The position numbers and the translations under genes were made by a program. From Solirubrobacterales bacterium (GTDB lineage: Bacteria > Actinomycetota > Thermoleophilia > Solirubrobacterales > Solirubrobacteraceae), in assembly GCA_003138355.1 (NCBI GenBank), contig PLFX01000009.1, positions 1-58,105 of the forward strand: a DNA stretch of 58,105 bases, read 5' to 3'. A model generated the notes under the pieces. The model did no database searches and was not told the DNA's origin. It saw nothing but the letters and a program-made list of their open reading frames with translations. Position 1 is the stretch's first letter. Every line of letters begins with the position of its first letter. Positions 17,291-26,339 of the stretch are shown here, piece by piece.

Positions 17291-17731
17291 GTGGATAGAG
17301 AGGAACGGCTCGCGTTCAACCGGCAGAACATCGCGGAGTTCCGTGCCAGCGGCGGCTGCATCGCGTCGTTCGGAGACGCACCCGTCCTGCTGCTGACCAG
17401 CACGGGTGCGAAGTCGGGACTGCCGCGGACGAACCCGATGATGTACCTGGCCGACGAAGACGATCCAGACCGTGTCTACGTCTTCGCGTCAGCCGCCGGC
17501 GCCGACACCAATCCTGCCTGGTTTAGCAACCTTGTCGCGAAGCCTGACGGCGTCACCGTTGAGCTTGGCGGCGAGACGCTCACGGCCGACGCCGAAGTGC
17601 TGGTAGAGCCAAGCCGCGCGGAGATCTTCGCGATACAGGCCGGGCGCTACAGCGGCTTTGCCGGCTACCAGGCAAAGACGTCGCGGCCGATCCCGGTTGT
17701 CGCGCTCACGCTGCATCGCAAGACGCACTAA
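17291..17731 (+). CDS. Ddn-family deazaflavin (F420)-dependent nitroreductase/quinone reductase-like protein
   Basis: A 146-residue protein starting at GTG, with Shine-Dalgarno AGGAGG 7 bases upstream. Family marks are FNRQNIAEFRASGG, LLLTSTGAKSGLPRTNP and PAWFSNLVAKPDGVTVELG, as in the split-barrel Ddn proteins of actinobacteria that use reduced coenzyme F420. The reaction is probably reduction of a quinone or nitro compound; some family members use other cofactors. It lies 38 bases after the epoxide hydrolase gene. Confidence 0.85.
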   Translation: MDREERLAFNRQNIAEFRASGGCIASFGDAPVLLLTSTGAKSGLPRTNPMMYLADEDDPDRVYVFASAAGADTNPAWFSNLVAKPDGVTVELGGETLTADAEVLVEPSRAEIFAIQAGRYSGFAGYQAKTSRPIPVVALTLHRKTH

Positions 17732-17782
17732 CCCGGCCGGCCCGGCTCGGCTTCATGTCGATGGCTTGCTCGCCGACGCGGC

Positions 17783-19033
17783 TTGGGCGATGACGCCGCG
17801 CCGGCGTCCCGGCTCGCCGCGATAGGGTCCTCGTCCGACTTGGACGCCGTCGCATCCGCATCGACTTCCACCGACGTCGTGGTCGCGGGTCACATATCCC
17901 TGGATCTGTATCCCAGGCTGCTCGGACCGGCGACTCTGGAGCCGGGCCGCTTGGTGGTCGTCGGACCGGCGACCATCTCGACCGGCGGTGTGGTGGCCAA
18001 CACGGGGGTCGCTCTGCACCGGTTGGGCGTGCGCGTGCGACTGGTGGGCAAGGTCGGTTCCGACCTGTTCGGGCGCGCCGTGTTGGACGCGCTCGCGTCT
18101 CGCGACAGCGAGCTGGCCTCGGACATGATCGTGTCGCCGGGGGACGTCACGAGCTACACCATCGTCATCAATCCGCCGGGTGTCGATCGCAGCTTCCTTC
18201 ACTGCCCCGGGGCCAACCAGTCCTTCTCAGCACAGGACGTGCGCGACGAGCTGCTTGCCGGCGTCCGTCTTTTTCATTTCGGCTATCCGCCGTTGATGCG
18301 TGAGATGTACGCCGCGGGCGGCGCGCAGCTGCGCCGTATGTTCCAACGTGTGCATTCGGCCGGTCCGGCGACATCGCTTGACCTCTGCGCGCTTGATCCA
18401 GAGAGCGAGGCCGGGCATGTGCCATGGGAGCGGGTGCTGTCGCGGGCGCTCCCGTTCGTGGACATCTTCGCGCCAAGCATCGGCGAGCTGCTGTTCATCC
18501 TCGACCGCCCGGCACACGCACAGCTGGAGGCCGGCGCTGAGCTGTCCGCGGTGGTTGACCGTCAAAGGCTTGCCGAGCTCGGCGACGTCGTGCTCGGCAT
18601 GGGCGCCGCTGTCGCGGCGATCAAGCTCGGCGATCAGGGGCTCTACCTACGGACCGCGCGAGACACCGCTCGAATCAGCGCATTCTGCGATCGAATCGGG
18701 CTCGCGGCAGATGCCTGGCTGGGTCGTGAAGTGCTGGCACCATGCTTTGCCGCGCGTTCCGTTGCAGGAACGACCGGCTCCGGAGACTGCACGATTGGCG
18801 GCCTGCTCGCGGCGCTGCTGCGCGGGGAGGATCCGGCGGGCGCGGCGACGAGCGCGGCCGCCGTCGGAGCATGTAGCGTCGAGGGTGTGGATCCCGCCAG
18901 CGCAATCCCGCCGTGGCCGGACGTCGCCGCACGGATCGCACACGGCTGGCCGCGACTGCACGTCGACATCGATCTCGGGCACGACGTGACCGTGGAGCGT
19001 GATCACGTGGGCACGCTGATGCTCCTGCCATGA
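17783..19033 (+). CDS. PfkB-family sugar kinase
   Basis: A 416-residue protein. The N-terminal part has the PfkB signature region (GHISLDLYP, GGVVANTGVALHRLG, LVGKVGSDLFG); the C-terminal part has TTGSGDCTIGGLLAALL with the catalytic base Asp335 in the anion-hole motif GSGD. It should phosphorylate a sugar or related compound with ATP. It is longer than ribokinase (about 310), with an N-terminal extension of ~30 residues and inserts. Its stop overlaps the start of the aldolase-like gene (ATGA), so kinase and aldolase are made together, suggesting phosphorylation followed by cleavage in one catabolic route. Confidence 0.85.
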   Translation: MGDDAAPASRLAAIGSSSDLDAVASASTSTDVVVAGHISLDLYPRLLGPATLEPGRLVVVGPATISTGGVVANTGVALHRLGVRVRLVGKVGSDLFGRAVLDALASRDSELASDMIVSPGDVTSYTIVINPPGVDRSFLHCPGANQSFSAQDVRDELLAGVRLFHFGYPPLMREMYAAGGAQLRRMFQRVHSAGPATSLDLCALDPESEAGHVPWERVLSRALPFVDIFAPSIGELLFILDRPAHAQLEAGAELSAVVDRQRLAELGDVVLGMGAAVAAIKLGDQGLYLRTARDTARISAFCDRIGLAADAWLGREVLAPCFAARSVAGTTGSGDCTIGGLLAALLRGEDPAGAATSAAAVGACSVEGVDPASAIPPWPDVAARIAHGWPRLHVDIDLGHDVTVERDHVGTLMLLP

Positions 19034-20004
19034 AGTCACTCGACGCCAAGCTTGCCAACATCCACGGCGATCCCAGCGGCGCCAGCGACTTCATCCTGGC
19101 CGACGCGAAGGACGCCGACATGGCCTTCGGTCTGGCCGCGACGGGCGTTGACGCGGTCACCGGGACGCGTCGATCGCTGGCCGACTTCCGCGACCAGGTC
19201 CGCGAGATCGTCCGCCAGGGGCTCGTCGACATCATGCTCATGAGCGTCAGCACGAGCGAGCAGCTGACCTTCGACGAGCGCCTCTTCGACGCCTCGCCGA
19301 TCACGCCGGCCGTACGGGCGAACGACACCACCGATATTCACGCACTGGCGGGCGCCGTCTACCCGCAGCAGCCGTCGAGGCCGTTTCGGACGGCGACGAT
19401 CGAGCAGATCAGGGGTGCGGCGCGCGTCGACCTCGGCCTCTACTCGATCACCCCCGCGAACGACGCCGAACTCGACGCCGCCGCGCTCGAGGCCTACAGG
19501 GACTTTCGGCTCGACGCTGAGCGCGAGGGCCTCCGCCATTTCCTCGAGCTGTTCGCTCCGAACGTGCCCGGCCACGCGCCGCCCGACCCGGGGAGCTTTC
19601 TCAACGACTTCGTGGCGCGCACGCTCGCTGGGATCCCGAAAGCCGGCCGGCCCCTGTTATTGAAGATGCCGTACCACGGTCCGCGCGCGTTGCAGGATCT
19701 CGTTGCATATGACCCGCACCTCGTGCCGGGCATCCTGGGAGGCTCCTCGGGCACGACCTACGATGCCTTCTTCCTGCTCGAGGACGCGCGGCGACACGGG
19801 GCGAGGGCGGCGTTGTTCGGGCGCAGGATCAAAGACAGCGAGCACCCGCTCACCTTTGTGAGCCATCTGCGAGCAATCGCTGACGGCCAAACGGACGCGC
19901 GCGAGGCGTGCCGGGTCTATCACGACGACCTCCGCGCGCTCGGAATCAAGCCGCGACGGGAACTCGACAACGACCTGCAACTGACCCAGCAGTGGGGCCG
20001 CTAA
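19030..20004 (+). CDS. TIM-barrel, class I aldolase-like protein
   Basis: A 324-residue protein coupled to the PfkB kinase by a 4-base overlap. The C-terminal half contains RPLLLKMPYHGPRAL with a lysine (K212) well placed to form a Schiff base, and VPGILGGSSGTTYDAFF followed by GARAALFGRRI, as in class I aldolases of the LacD/FbaB/DeoC superfamily. The N-terminal half is less conserved. I infer cleavage of a phosphorylated sugar made by the neighbouring kinase; the substrate is unknown. A role in inositol- or tagatose-like sugar breakdown is possible but unsupported here. Confidence 0.65.
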   Translation: MKSLDAKLANIHGDPSGASDFILADAKDADMAFGLAATGVDAVTGTRRSLADFRDQVREIVRQGLVDIMLMSVSTSEQLTFDERLFDASPITPAVRANDTTDIHALAGAVYPQQPSRPFRTATIEQIRGAARVDLGLYSITPANDAELDAAALEAYRDFRLDAEREGLRHFLELFAPNVPGHAPPDPGSFLNDFVARTLAGIPKAGRPLLLKMPYHGPRALQDLVAYDPHLVPGILGGSSGTTYDAFFLLEDARRHGARAALFGRRIKDSEHPLTFVSHLRAIADGQTDAREACRVYHDDLRALGIKPRRELDNDLQLTQQWGR

Positions 20005-20178
20005 CCAGGATTCGGCGGTTCTTCGGTGCGCTGCCCGACGCCGGCGACGGGCGGAAGGGTGCTCCGTGAGTGCCGCTCGTCGCGCGAGGCGATCACGGGG
20101 AGCGCGTCGCGCGAGACGACCGCTCCGACAAAATGCGACAGTGCGTCTGGCGCAGTCCTGTCTACTCGGACTGACGCT

Positions 20179-20280
20179 TCAGCCGCTGTACGGCGGACAG
20201 TCCCCCCCGATCGTTGCCGTGCCAGTGGTGGCCAAGGCGAGGACGATCGCGACCCCTGTGAGGAAGAACGCACCGTACAT
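20179..20280 (-). CDS. Possible very small membrane peptide
   Basis: A 33-codon frame on the minus strand reads as one hydrophobic segment (FFLTGVAIVLALATTGTAT) followed by DCPPYSG. There is no Shine-Dalgarno sequence. It occupies the otherwise empty gap between the aldolase-like and Asp-box genes. It could be chance. Confidence 0.2.
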   Translation of the reverse strand: MYGAFFLTGVAIVLALATTGTATIGGDCPPYSG

Positions 20281-20283
20281 CTG

Positions 20284-21012
20284 ATGTGGCGATTTCAATT
20301 GGGCAGGATTCTTCTGGCGATCGGCATCTTGTCTGGATTATTTGCCTCTGCTGCCGCGGCCGGAGTGCGAACGCACGTCCCCAAGTCGGCGATGCAAGCC
20401 GAATACCAGATCGGGATCGATGGACCGAGGGGACTCGTCGTCGCCAACCGCGACGGGATCTTCCGAACACAGGATGGCGGCTCGACCTGGACAAAGATCA
20501 CACCGCCCTCGTTCGCGCCGATTTATTACGTTCACGTATTCGTCATCGTCGCGGTGGGCGACCGGATCTGGCTCGAGATGGAGGGCGCCGATATCTGGGA
20601 CACCGTCCCGTACTCGTGGAATGGGGGCCACACTTGGCGCGACGGTTCTTTCGGAGGCCTTGGGTTCTTGTCAGACCTCGTCTTCACGAACGGACAGGAC
20701 GGATGGGTGCATGTAGGGCGTGACGATGGGAGCCGTAGCCTGTACCGAACGACCGACGGTGGAGCTACCTGGGTGGTCGACCGGACCGCGGCTGATTCGA
20801 AAATCAAATCCCCCGCATCGATTGTCGGGAGGGTACTGCCAGCTCGTGGCACCACACCAGACGGCCTGAGGATCGAGCGCGGTATCCAGGCTGTCGGCGG
20901 CCTGGCCTGGGCACCGGCGTGGGGACCGCCGATAGGCAACCTCACTCCGCAATATCTCCTGCGATCGACAGACGGCGGAAAGATCTGGCAGCTCGTGACC
21001 GGCCCGGGGTAG
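20284..21012 (+). CDS. Secreted protein with BNR/Asp-box repeats
   Basis: From ATG 20284 the protein has 242 residues with a signal peptide (ILLAIGILSGLFASAAAA). Three Asp-boxes (S/T-x-DGG-x-T/I-W) are visible: RTQDGGSTWTK, RTTDGGATW and RSTDGGKIW, characteristic of sialidase/Ycf48-like propellers. The length suggests only part of a full propeller. No sialidase catalytic arginines are recognised, so an enzymatic role is not supported. The base composition is slightly less GC-rich than neighbours. Confidence 0.7.
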   Translation: MWRFQLGRILLAIGILSGLFASAAAAGVRTHVPKSAMQAEYQIGIDGPRGLVVANRDGIFRTQDGGSTWTKITPPSFAPIYYVHVFVIVAVGDRIWLEMEGADIWDTVPYSWNGGHTWRDGSFGGLGFLSDLVFTNGQDGWVHVGRDDGSRSLYRTTDGGATWVVDRTAADSKIKSPASIVGRVLPARGTTPDGLRIERGIQAVGGLAWAPAWGPPIGNLTPQYLLRSTDGGKIWQLVTGPG

Positions 21013-21298
21013 CGCTGCTGGCGGAGGCGTGGCGCCCAAGGTGCCTTGTCGCTGCCTCGGCGCCGGTCGCCGCGGCGCCTCCCTGGTTCCAGAGTCGTGC
21101 TCATAGAGCACACGAGCAGACCCGCCGCGTTCCAAGCGATACCGCACTGCTCGGCGAACCCCCTCTCCCCCACCCCAGGGGCACTGGGTCTGCGACGGGT
21201 ACGGCCAAAATAAGCCCAAGACGTGTAGTAGGCCCGGTGCTCGGGCCCTTCTAGACTCCGTGGCTGGCGAGGTCCGGCCGTCGAGGAGGCCCGAAGAC

Positions 21299-22276
21299 GT
21301 GCGATTCGTAATCTATGGCGCCGGAGCAATCGGGGCGACGATCGGCGCGCACCTGCACCAGGCCGGGTGTGATGTGGTGCTGATCGCGCGCGGCCGCCAC
21401 CTCGAGGCGCTAAAGCGCGATGGGCTTCGCTTCCAGAACCCGGAAGGCGAGGCGCGTCTGGCGATCCCGGCCGTCGGCTCGCCGGCCGCGGCCGAGCTCA
21501 CCGCAGAGGATACGGTCGTGCTGTCGATGAAGACCCAGGACTCCGCCGGCGCACTCGAGCAGCTCGCCTCGCTCGGCCTGGATCAGTTCGGGCTGGTCTG
21601 CGCGCAGAACGGCGTCGAGAACGAGCGGCTCGCGCTGCGGCGCTTTGCGAACGTCTACGGCATGCTCGTCTACCTGGCGGCCCAGCACGTCGAGCCCGGC
21701 GTCGTCCAGTGCTTCGCCGCTCCGACGCCAGGGGTGCTCGACCTCGGGCGCGCCGCGGGCGGGGTCGACGAGCGCACCGAACGGATCGCCCAAGCCCTCG
21801 AGGTCGCCGGCTTCGCCTCACGCGCCCGCCCGGAGATCATGCGCTGGAAATACGCGAAGCTGCTCGCGAATCTCGGCAACGCCACCGAGGCGCTGTTTGG
21901 ACGCACGGCCCACGCGAGCGGGTGGCCGGAGCGCGCACGCGCCGAGGCGCTCGCTTGCTACAGCGCGGCCGGCATCGACTGCGCCACCGATCAGGACGTT
22001 GCCGAGCGCACGAGCGCAATGTCGAGCCTGCGCGACGTCAACGGGACGCCCCACTCCGGCGGCTCTTCGTGGCAGAGCCTCGTCCGTGGCTCGGGCACGA
22101 TCGAGACCGACTATCTGAACGGCGAGATCGTCCTCCTCGGGCGCCTGCACGGTGTCCCGACCCCAGTCAACGAGGCACTCCAGCAGACCGCCGTGCGCAT
22201 GGCGCGAAACCGTGAGCCAGCCGGGTCAGCCAACCCTGAAGCGCTCCAGCAAGAGGTCGGGCGCCTCGCGGCATGA
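21299..22276 (+). CDS. Ketopantoate reductase-like (PanE/ApbA family)
   Basis: GTG at 21299 has Shine-Dalgarno GAGGAGG upstream and gives 325 residues. The N terminus is a Rossmann NADP-binding motif (GAGAIGATIG, residues 7-16). VLSMKTQDS, AQNGVENE and MRWKYAKLLANLGNA (with the likely catalytic lysine) match the PanE family, which reduces 2-dehydropantoate to pantoate for coenzyme A synthesis. Paralogues of this family act on other 2-oxo acids, so assignment to pantoate synthesis is not certain, and no other pan gene is nearby. Confidence 0.8.
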   Translation: MRFVIYGAGAIGATIGAHLHQAGCDVVLIARGRHLEALKRDGLRFQNPEGEARLAIPAVGSPAAAELTAEDTVVLSMKTQDSAGALEQLASLGLDQFGLVCAQNGVENERLALRRFANVYGMLVYLAAQHVEPGVVQCFAAPTPGVLDLGRAAGGVDERTERIAQALEVAGFASRARPEIMRWKYAKLLANLGNATEALFGRTAHASGWPERARAEALACYSAAGIDCATDQDVAERTSAMSSLRDVNGTPHSGGSSWQSLVRGSGTIETDYLNGEIVLLGRLHGVPTPVNEALQQTAVRMARNREPAGSANPEALQQEVGRLAA

Positions 22277-22541
22277 CCGCTGGGCGCTGCTATTCGTCGA
22301 TGAGGAGCAGGTCGAGCGCGCGTACGCGGTCTTCTGCGCTTGGGGCGGGTGTAGATCCTGGTGGTTATCCGAGGGCGGCTAAGATAAGGCTTCTGGCCGC
22401 AACCCCTAGGTGGCCGCCCAACAGTGCGGTTCAGGGCGGGGCCGATATCCGCCTAAGGCGATGCTGCGTCGCTCAAGTTCGGCGGTTGAGCGTGCCGATA
22501 GGGTGCCCATGCCGATGCTTCGCCTCGTCCGGTGGCTCGCG

Positions 22542-22567
22542 CGAACCGGGGACCCCTTCATTACGAG
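22542..22567 (-). repeat. 26-bp direct repeat of tRNA-Thr(CGT) (att-like, distal copy)
   Basis: These 26 bases are identical to 26356-26381 inside the tRNA-Thr gene, in the same orientation, covering the anticodon loop through the T loop. The flanks differ immediately on both sides. The copy is not part of a tRNA gene. With the tRNA it brackets about 3.8 kb. In the gap 22277-22933 I see nothing else convincing; it is slightly AT-richer than average. Confidence 0.85.
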
Positions 22568-22933
22568 ACCTGCGTTTGGATGACTTCTCGGCCCTGTTAG
22601 GTGCTCTCACGCGCTCTCACGTGTTCTCGACCCACCTCATATTTGCGGAGTTCGGGACATATTTCGACGACACCGTTTTGGACCCGCCGGCACAGCCGAC
22701 CGCGTCGAGCGCGGCGGGACTGGCCGCTCGGGACGTCGTCCTGCCCGATGACGATTACGCGCTCTGCTGAGCCGCGCCACCTCGTCCACCCCCTGCCGCC
22801 AAACTTCAGACACCTCGCCACGCGCGGCGGTCGCTCGTCTGCCAGAGCGGCCACCCACTGCGGCAGTCCGCGCGCCGTCGCAGTGCGCGAGAAGCGTCTC
22901 AGCTGCGCTGCCTGGGCGAGCCGCTGCGCGGGG

Positions 22934-23155
22934 TCACCCGGGCGGGGTCTGATTCAGGCTGAGCGAGCTGGGCTGGACGCTCGCGCACGCGTGCATGGTG
23001 CGCTGCACTTGGGGCGCCTGGGGGTCGATCGCAGCGGGAAGCGTGAGCACACCGTCGTGGTCGGGGTCGGGAAAGCTCGGTACTCCGTGCGAGCGCATGC
23101 AGTCCGCGAAGGTCACATCCTGAGCCAGCTGACCGCTCGACGCAGAAGCCGCCAC
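22934..23155 (-). pseudogene. Truncated CMRSHG-family protein
   Basis: The 73-codon frame contains FADCMRSHGVPSFPDPDHDG and MHACASVQPS, matching small secreted actinobacterial proteins with the CMRxHGVPxFPDP motif and a later cysteine. Family members normally have an N-terminal lipoprotein signal of 30-50 residues; here the frame begins at a GTG just before the conserved core and a stop lies 15 codons upstream, so the signal is missing. It lies within the repeat-bounded interval and is probably a remnant. The family's function is unknown. Confidence 0.5.
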
Positions 23156-23301
23156 TCCGCCGTTCGGCAGGAGATGGTGACAAGCGCGGTTGGCGGTCTA
23201 CCGGGTCGAGGGCGGCTCCAGTAGGCTGGGCTCGACTCGGTGGCGTTTGCCGTAGGGACCTCGAGGCGCCGGGCGCGTGATGAAAGGAGCGCTTGGGAAC
23301 A

Positions 23302-23640
23302 GTGCGTATCGCCACCTTCTCGACGTTTCCGCCGCGCGCTTGTGGGATCGGCACCTTCTCGTTCGACCTCCGTGAGGCGCTTCTCGAGGCGCCTGATATT
23401 GATGGCGTCGGACCCGTCGTCGTGGTCGATCATCCGTCGAGCCCGCAACGGCCTGAGCTGTTCGCGACGGTTTCGGAGGGCGTCCGCGGAGATTACGTGC
23501 GTGCCGCGAGGCTGCTTGGCCGCTTGGACTTCGACGTCGTTCTTCTCGAGCACGAGTACGGGATCTTTGGCACAAGATTCGTGTCATTCCGCACGGCGCG
23601 CCGGCCGCGCTCGGACGGCGGCCGCTGTACATCGCGCCCG
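23302..23640 (+). pseudogene. Glycosyltransferase, N-terminal fragment (broken)
   Basis: From GTG 23302 (AAAGGAG upstream) the frame reads FSTFPPRACGIGTFSFDL and VVLLEHEYGIFG, the N-terminal domain of a GT4 glycosyltransferase. About residue 95 it leaves recognisable sequence and becomes arginine-rich. In the +1 frame the match resumes at KIRVIPHGAP (about 23574), the typical hinge before the C-terminal domain. Roughly 70 residues that family members have between these segments are missing. The gene has therefore suffered an internal deletion with frameshift. Confidence 0.75.
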
Positions 23641-25355
23641 TGCCGGGAGGATATGAGCGCATGCAGTCACGCTTCCTGCTCTCCAGCTTCGGCCTTTTGT
23701 CGGCCGGCAAGAGCTTCGAAACAGCGATCGACGCGTTGCCGTCGATCATCCAGCGTCACCCCGAGGTTCTGTACGTGATTGCGGGGCGGACGCACCCGGA
23801 GGTCGCGCGGCGAGAGGGCGAGCAGTATCGACTGATGCTCCAGCGTCGCGTCGTCGATCTCGGGCTCGGCGATCACGTCGAGTTCGACGACCGGTTCCTC
23901 TCGATCGACGAGCTGGCCGACCTGCTCGCCGCTACCGACGTCTTCGTCACCCCGTACAGCAGTCGCGAGCAGGTGATCTCCGGCGCGCTCACGTTCGCGA
24001 TCGCCGCCGGCTGCGCCGTGATCTCGACCCCATACTGGTATGCGCAGGACATTCTCGAGTCTGGGGCCGGGCGGATCGTGCCGTTCGGAGACTCGGAAGC
24101 GCTTGCCGAGGCAGTGCACGAGTTCGCGGAGCAGCCCGAGGTGCTGGCGACTGCGCGAGCAGAGGCTCGCCGGATCGGACAGCGGTTCGCATGGCCTTCC
24201 GTGGCGGAGGCGACCGCGGTCGTGCTCCGTGAGGCGGTAACGCTCGCCCCTCGCCGGACCCCGATTCCCGTCGTCGAGCTGGAGCTCAGGAGCCCCCGAA
24301 CCGACCATATCCGCACGCTTGTCGATGACGTCGGCATCGTGCAGCACGCCCGTGGCGTGATCCCGAACCGAGAAACCGGCTATTGCGTCGACGACGTCGC
24401 GCGACTGGCGGTCGTTGCCCTGGAACTCGAACGCCGCCATGGCGATCAGGGCTGGGCGGCGATCCTGTACCGTGCGCTTGCCTTTCTCCATGCCGCGACC
24501 GGTGAGGACGGGCGCGGAATGCGCAACTTGATGAGCTACGAACGGCGCTGGCTCGACGAGCCGCACGTAGGCGATCACGTCGGCCGCTCCATCTGGACGC
24601 TCGGCGTCGTGCTCTCGACGGCATGGGTGGCCGCGGTCGTCCGTCCGGCCAGGAGGCTGCTCACGGAGCTCGTCGCCTCGCTCAGCGGCGACGTATCGCT
24701 GCGAACGGCGGCGTATGCGATCCTGGGCCTCGCTCGGCTCGACCCAGACAGGCTCGACCCCGACGCGCAGCAGCTCCTGAAACGCCTCGCCGAACAGCTC
24801 GTGGGCGCATATAGGCGGACTACGTCGAAGGAGTGGCGCTGGTTCGAGAACGAGCTGAGCTACGACAACGCTCGGCTCGCCCAGGCGATGATCCTTGGCG
24901 GCGTGGCGCTCGATCGCAAGGACTGCGTGTCGATCGGGCTCGAGTCGCTCGATTGGCTCGGTGACGAATGCGGGCTCGCCGACGGTCCGTTGCAGCTGAT
25001 TGGCCATCGCGGGCGACGGCGCGACGAGCCTGTTCCGGAAATGGGTGATGAGCAGCCGCTTGATGCGTCTGCTCTGGTCGAGGCGGAACTCGCCGCATTC
25101 GCGGTGAACGGCGAACCCGAGCACGGGGCGCGAGCACAGCGTGCATTCGACTGGTTCCTCGGCCGTAACCGGCTCGACCGCCCACTCTACGACTTCGCGA
25201 CCGGCGGCTGCAGCGACGGACTAGGCGAGCACGATGTGAACGTCAACGAAGGGGCCGAGTCGACGCTCGCCTTCCACCGCGCCTGGCTCGTGCTCGACGC
25301 AGCGGGATTGCCCGCCGTCGTGCGCCGGCGTGCCGCCGGCGTGAGGGTGGTATGA
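23640..25355 (+). CDS. Glycosyltransferase C-terminal domain fused to an alpha/alpha-toroid domain (3' part of broken gene)
   Basis: The frame, open back to about 23574 (KIRVIPHGAP), contains RFLLSSFGLLSAGKSFE, YVIAGRTHPEVARREGE and FVTPYSSREQVISGALTF, the nucleotide-sugar-binding domain of a GT4 enzyme, up to about residue 200. It continues into a helical domain of about 360 residues (GVIPNRETGYCVDDVARLAV, NLMSYERRWL, WRWFENELSYDNARL), resembling alpha/alpha-barrel glycoside-processing domains. A GTG at 23640 could still start translation, but the GT half alone would be inactive. The stop overlaps the GH130 start (ATGA). The pairing with GH130 suggests mannose-type oligosaccharide metabolism. 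Confidence 0.7.
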   Translation: MPGGYERMQSRFLLSSFGLLSAGKSFETAIDALPSIIQRHPEVLYVIAGRTHPEVARREGEQYRLMLQRRVVDLGLGDHVEFDDRFLSIDELADLLAATDVFVTPYSSREQVISGALTFAIAAGCAVISTPYWYAQDILESGAGRIVPFGDSEALAEAVHEFAEQPEVLATARAEARRIGQRFAWPSVAEATAVVLREAVTLAPRRTPIPVVELELRSPRTDHIRTLVDDVGIVQHARGVIPNRETGYCVDDVARLAVVALELERRHGDQGWAAILYRALAFLHAATGEDGRGMRNLMSYERRWLDEPHVGDHVGRSIWTLGVVLSTAWVAAVVRPARRLLTELVASLSGDVSLRTAAYAILGLARLDPDRLDPDAQQLLKRLAEQLVGAYRRTTSKEWRWFENELSYDNARLAQAMILGGVALDRKDCVSIGLESLDWLGDECGLADGPLQLIGHRGRRRDEPVPEMGDEQPLDASALVEAELAAFAVNGEPEHGARAQRAFDWFLGRNRLDRPLYDFATGGCSDGLGEHDVNVNEGAESTLAFHRAWLVLDAAGLPAVVRRRAAGVRVV

Positions 25356-26296
25356 CCGCCCCGGAGCGCGAGCTCTTCAGACGCGATCCCCAAAACCCGC
25401 TCTTGACAGCGACAGAGTGGCCATATCGAGTCAACGCGGTCTTCAACCCGGGTGCTGCCGTTGTTGCCGGCGAGACGGTCCTGCTGGCCAGGGTGGAAGC
25501 TCTCACCGGCATCTCCCATCTCACCGTCGCGCGCTCGGTGAATGGGATCGACGACTGGTCGATCGCCTCCGAGCCACTGCTCGCGCCGGCCGACGGCGTC
25601 GAGAGCGAGCAGTGGGGGTTCGAGGACCCGCGCTGCGTCTGGGTGGAAGAGCTGGACTGCTGGGTCATCACCTGCACCGCGTACGGCCCGGCCGGCCCTG
25701 CCGTTTACCTCGCCACCACGCAGGACTTCCGCTCCGTCACGCGGCGCGGCATCATCAAACATCCAGAGGACAAGAACGCGGCCCTGCTCCCCGAGCGCGT
25801 GGGCGGGAAGTGGATCCTCTTCCATCGACCAATGACCGCCTTCGGCGGCTCCCACGGAGAGATCGTGCTCTCCCGCTCGACCGACCTGCAGAGCTGGAGC
25901 GCACCGGAACAGGTGCTCCAGCCGCGGCGCGGCGCCTGGTGGGACTCCCTCCGGATAGGTATCGGCCCGCCGCCACTCAAAACCGAGCGCGGCTGGCTCG
26001 TGATCTATCACGGGGTTAAAGAAACCGTTTCCGGCGGCATCTACCGGATCGGCCTAGCGCTCGTCGATCTCGAGGAGCCTACGCGCCTCCTCGGTCGCGC
26101 ACCCGATTGGGTTTTCGCACCGCTCGCCCCGTACGAGCGACAAGGTGATGTGGCCAATGCTGTGTTTCCTTGCGGCCTTGTCCACGAGCACGCGTCCGGC
26201 GAAGTGCGCCTCTACTACGGGGCAGCCGACACCTCGATCTGCCTCGCTACCGCCCGACTCGACGACCTGCTCGACGCTGTCATGTCACCGCCGTAG
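25352..26296 (+). CDS. GH130-family glycosidase/phosphorylase
   Basis: A 314-residue five-bladed propeller protein of glycoside hydrolase family 130. Diagnostic segments are NPLLTATEWPYRVNAVFNPG, GFEDPRCVW (residues 89-97), KNAALLPERVGGKW and YHGVKETVSGG. Known GH130 enzymes are mostly beta-mannoside phosphorylases or mannosidases. It is translationally coupled to the preceding broken glycosyltransferase gene and itself looks intact. The stop is 44 bases from the tRNA gene, so it lies at the right end of the repeat-bounded interval. Confidence 0.85.
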   Translation: MTAPERELFRRDPQNPLLTATEWPYRVNAVFNPGAAVVAGETVLLARVEALTGISHLTVARSVNGIDDWSIASEPLLAPADGVESEQWGFEDPRCVWVEELDCWVITCTAYGPAGPAVYLATTQDFRSVTRRGIIKHPEDKNAALLPERVGGKWILFHRPMTAFGGSHGEIVLSRSTDLQSWSAPEQVLQPRRGAWWDSLRIGIGPPPLKTERGWLVIYHGVKETVSGGIYRIGLALVDLEEPTRLLGRAPDWVFAPLAPYERQGDVANAVFPCGLVHEHASGEVRLYYGAADTSICLATARLDDLLDAVMSPP

Positions 26297-26339
26297 CTCC
26301 CGCCTCGTGTGACGCAGATCTGGCTACTGGCCTCTCCCA

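Noticed and set aside
22273..22770. A 165-codon frame after the PanE-like gene.
   Set aside because: It overlaps the att-like repeat, lacks a Shine-Dalgarno sequence and shows no recognisable motif.
23667..25124. A 485-codon minus-strand frame opposite the glycosyltransferase remnant.
   Set aside because: The opposite strand has clear homology; this frame is a compositional shadow.
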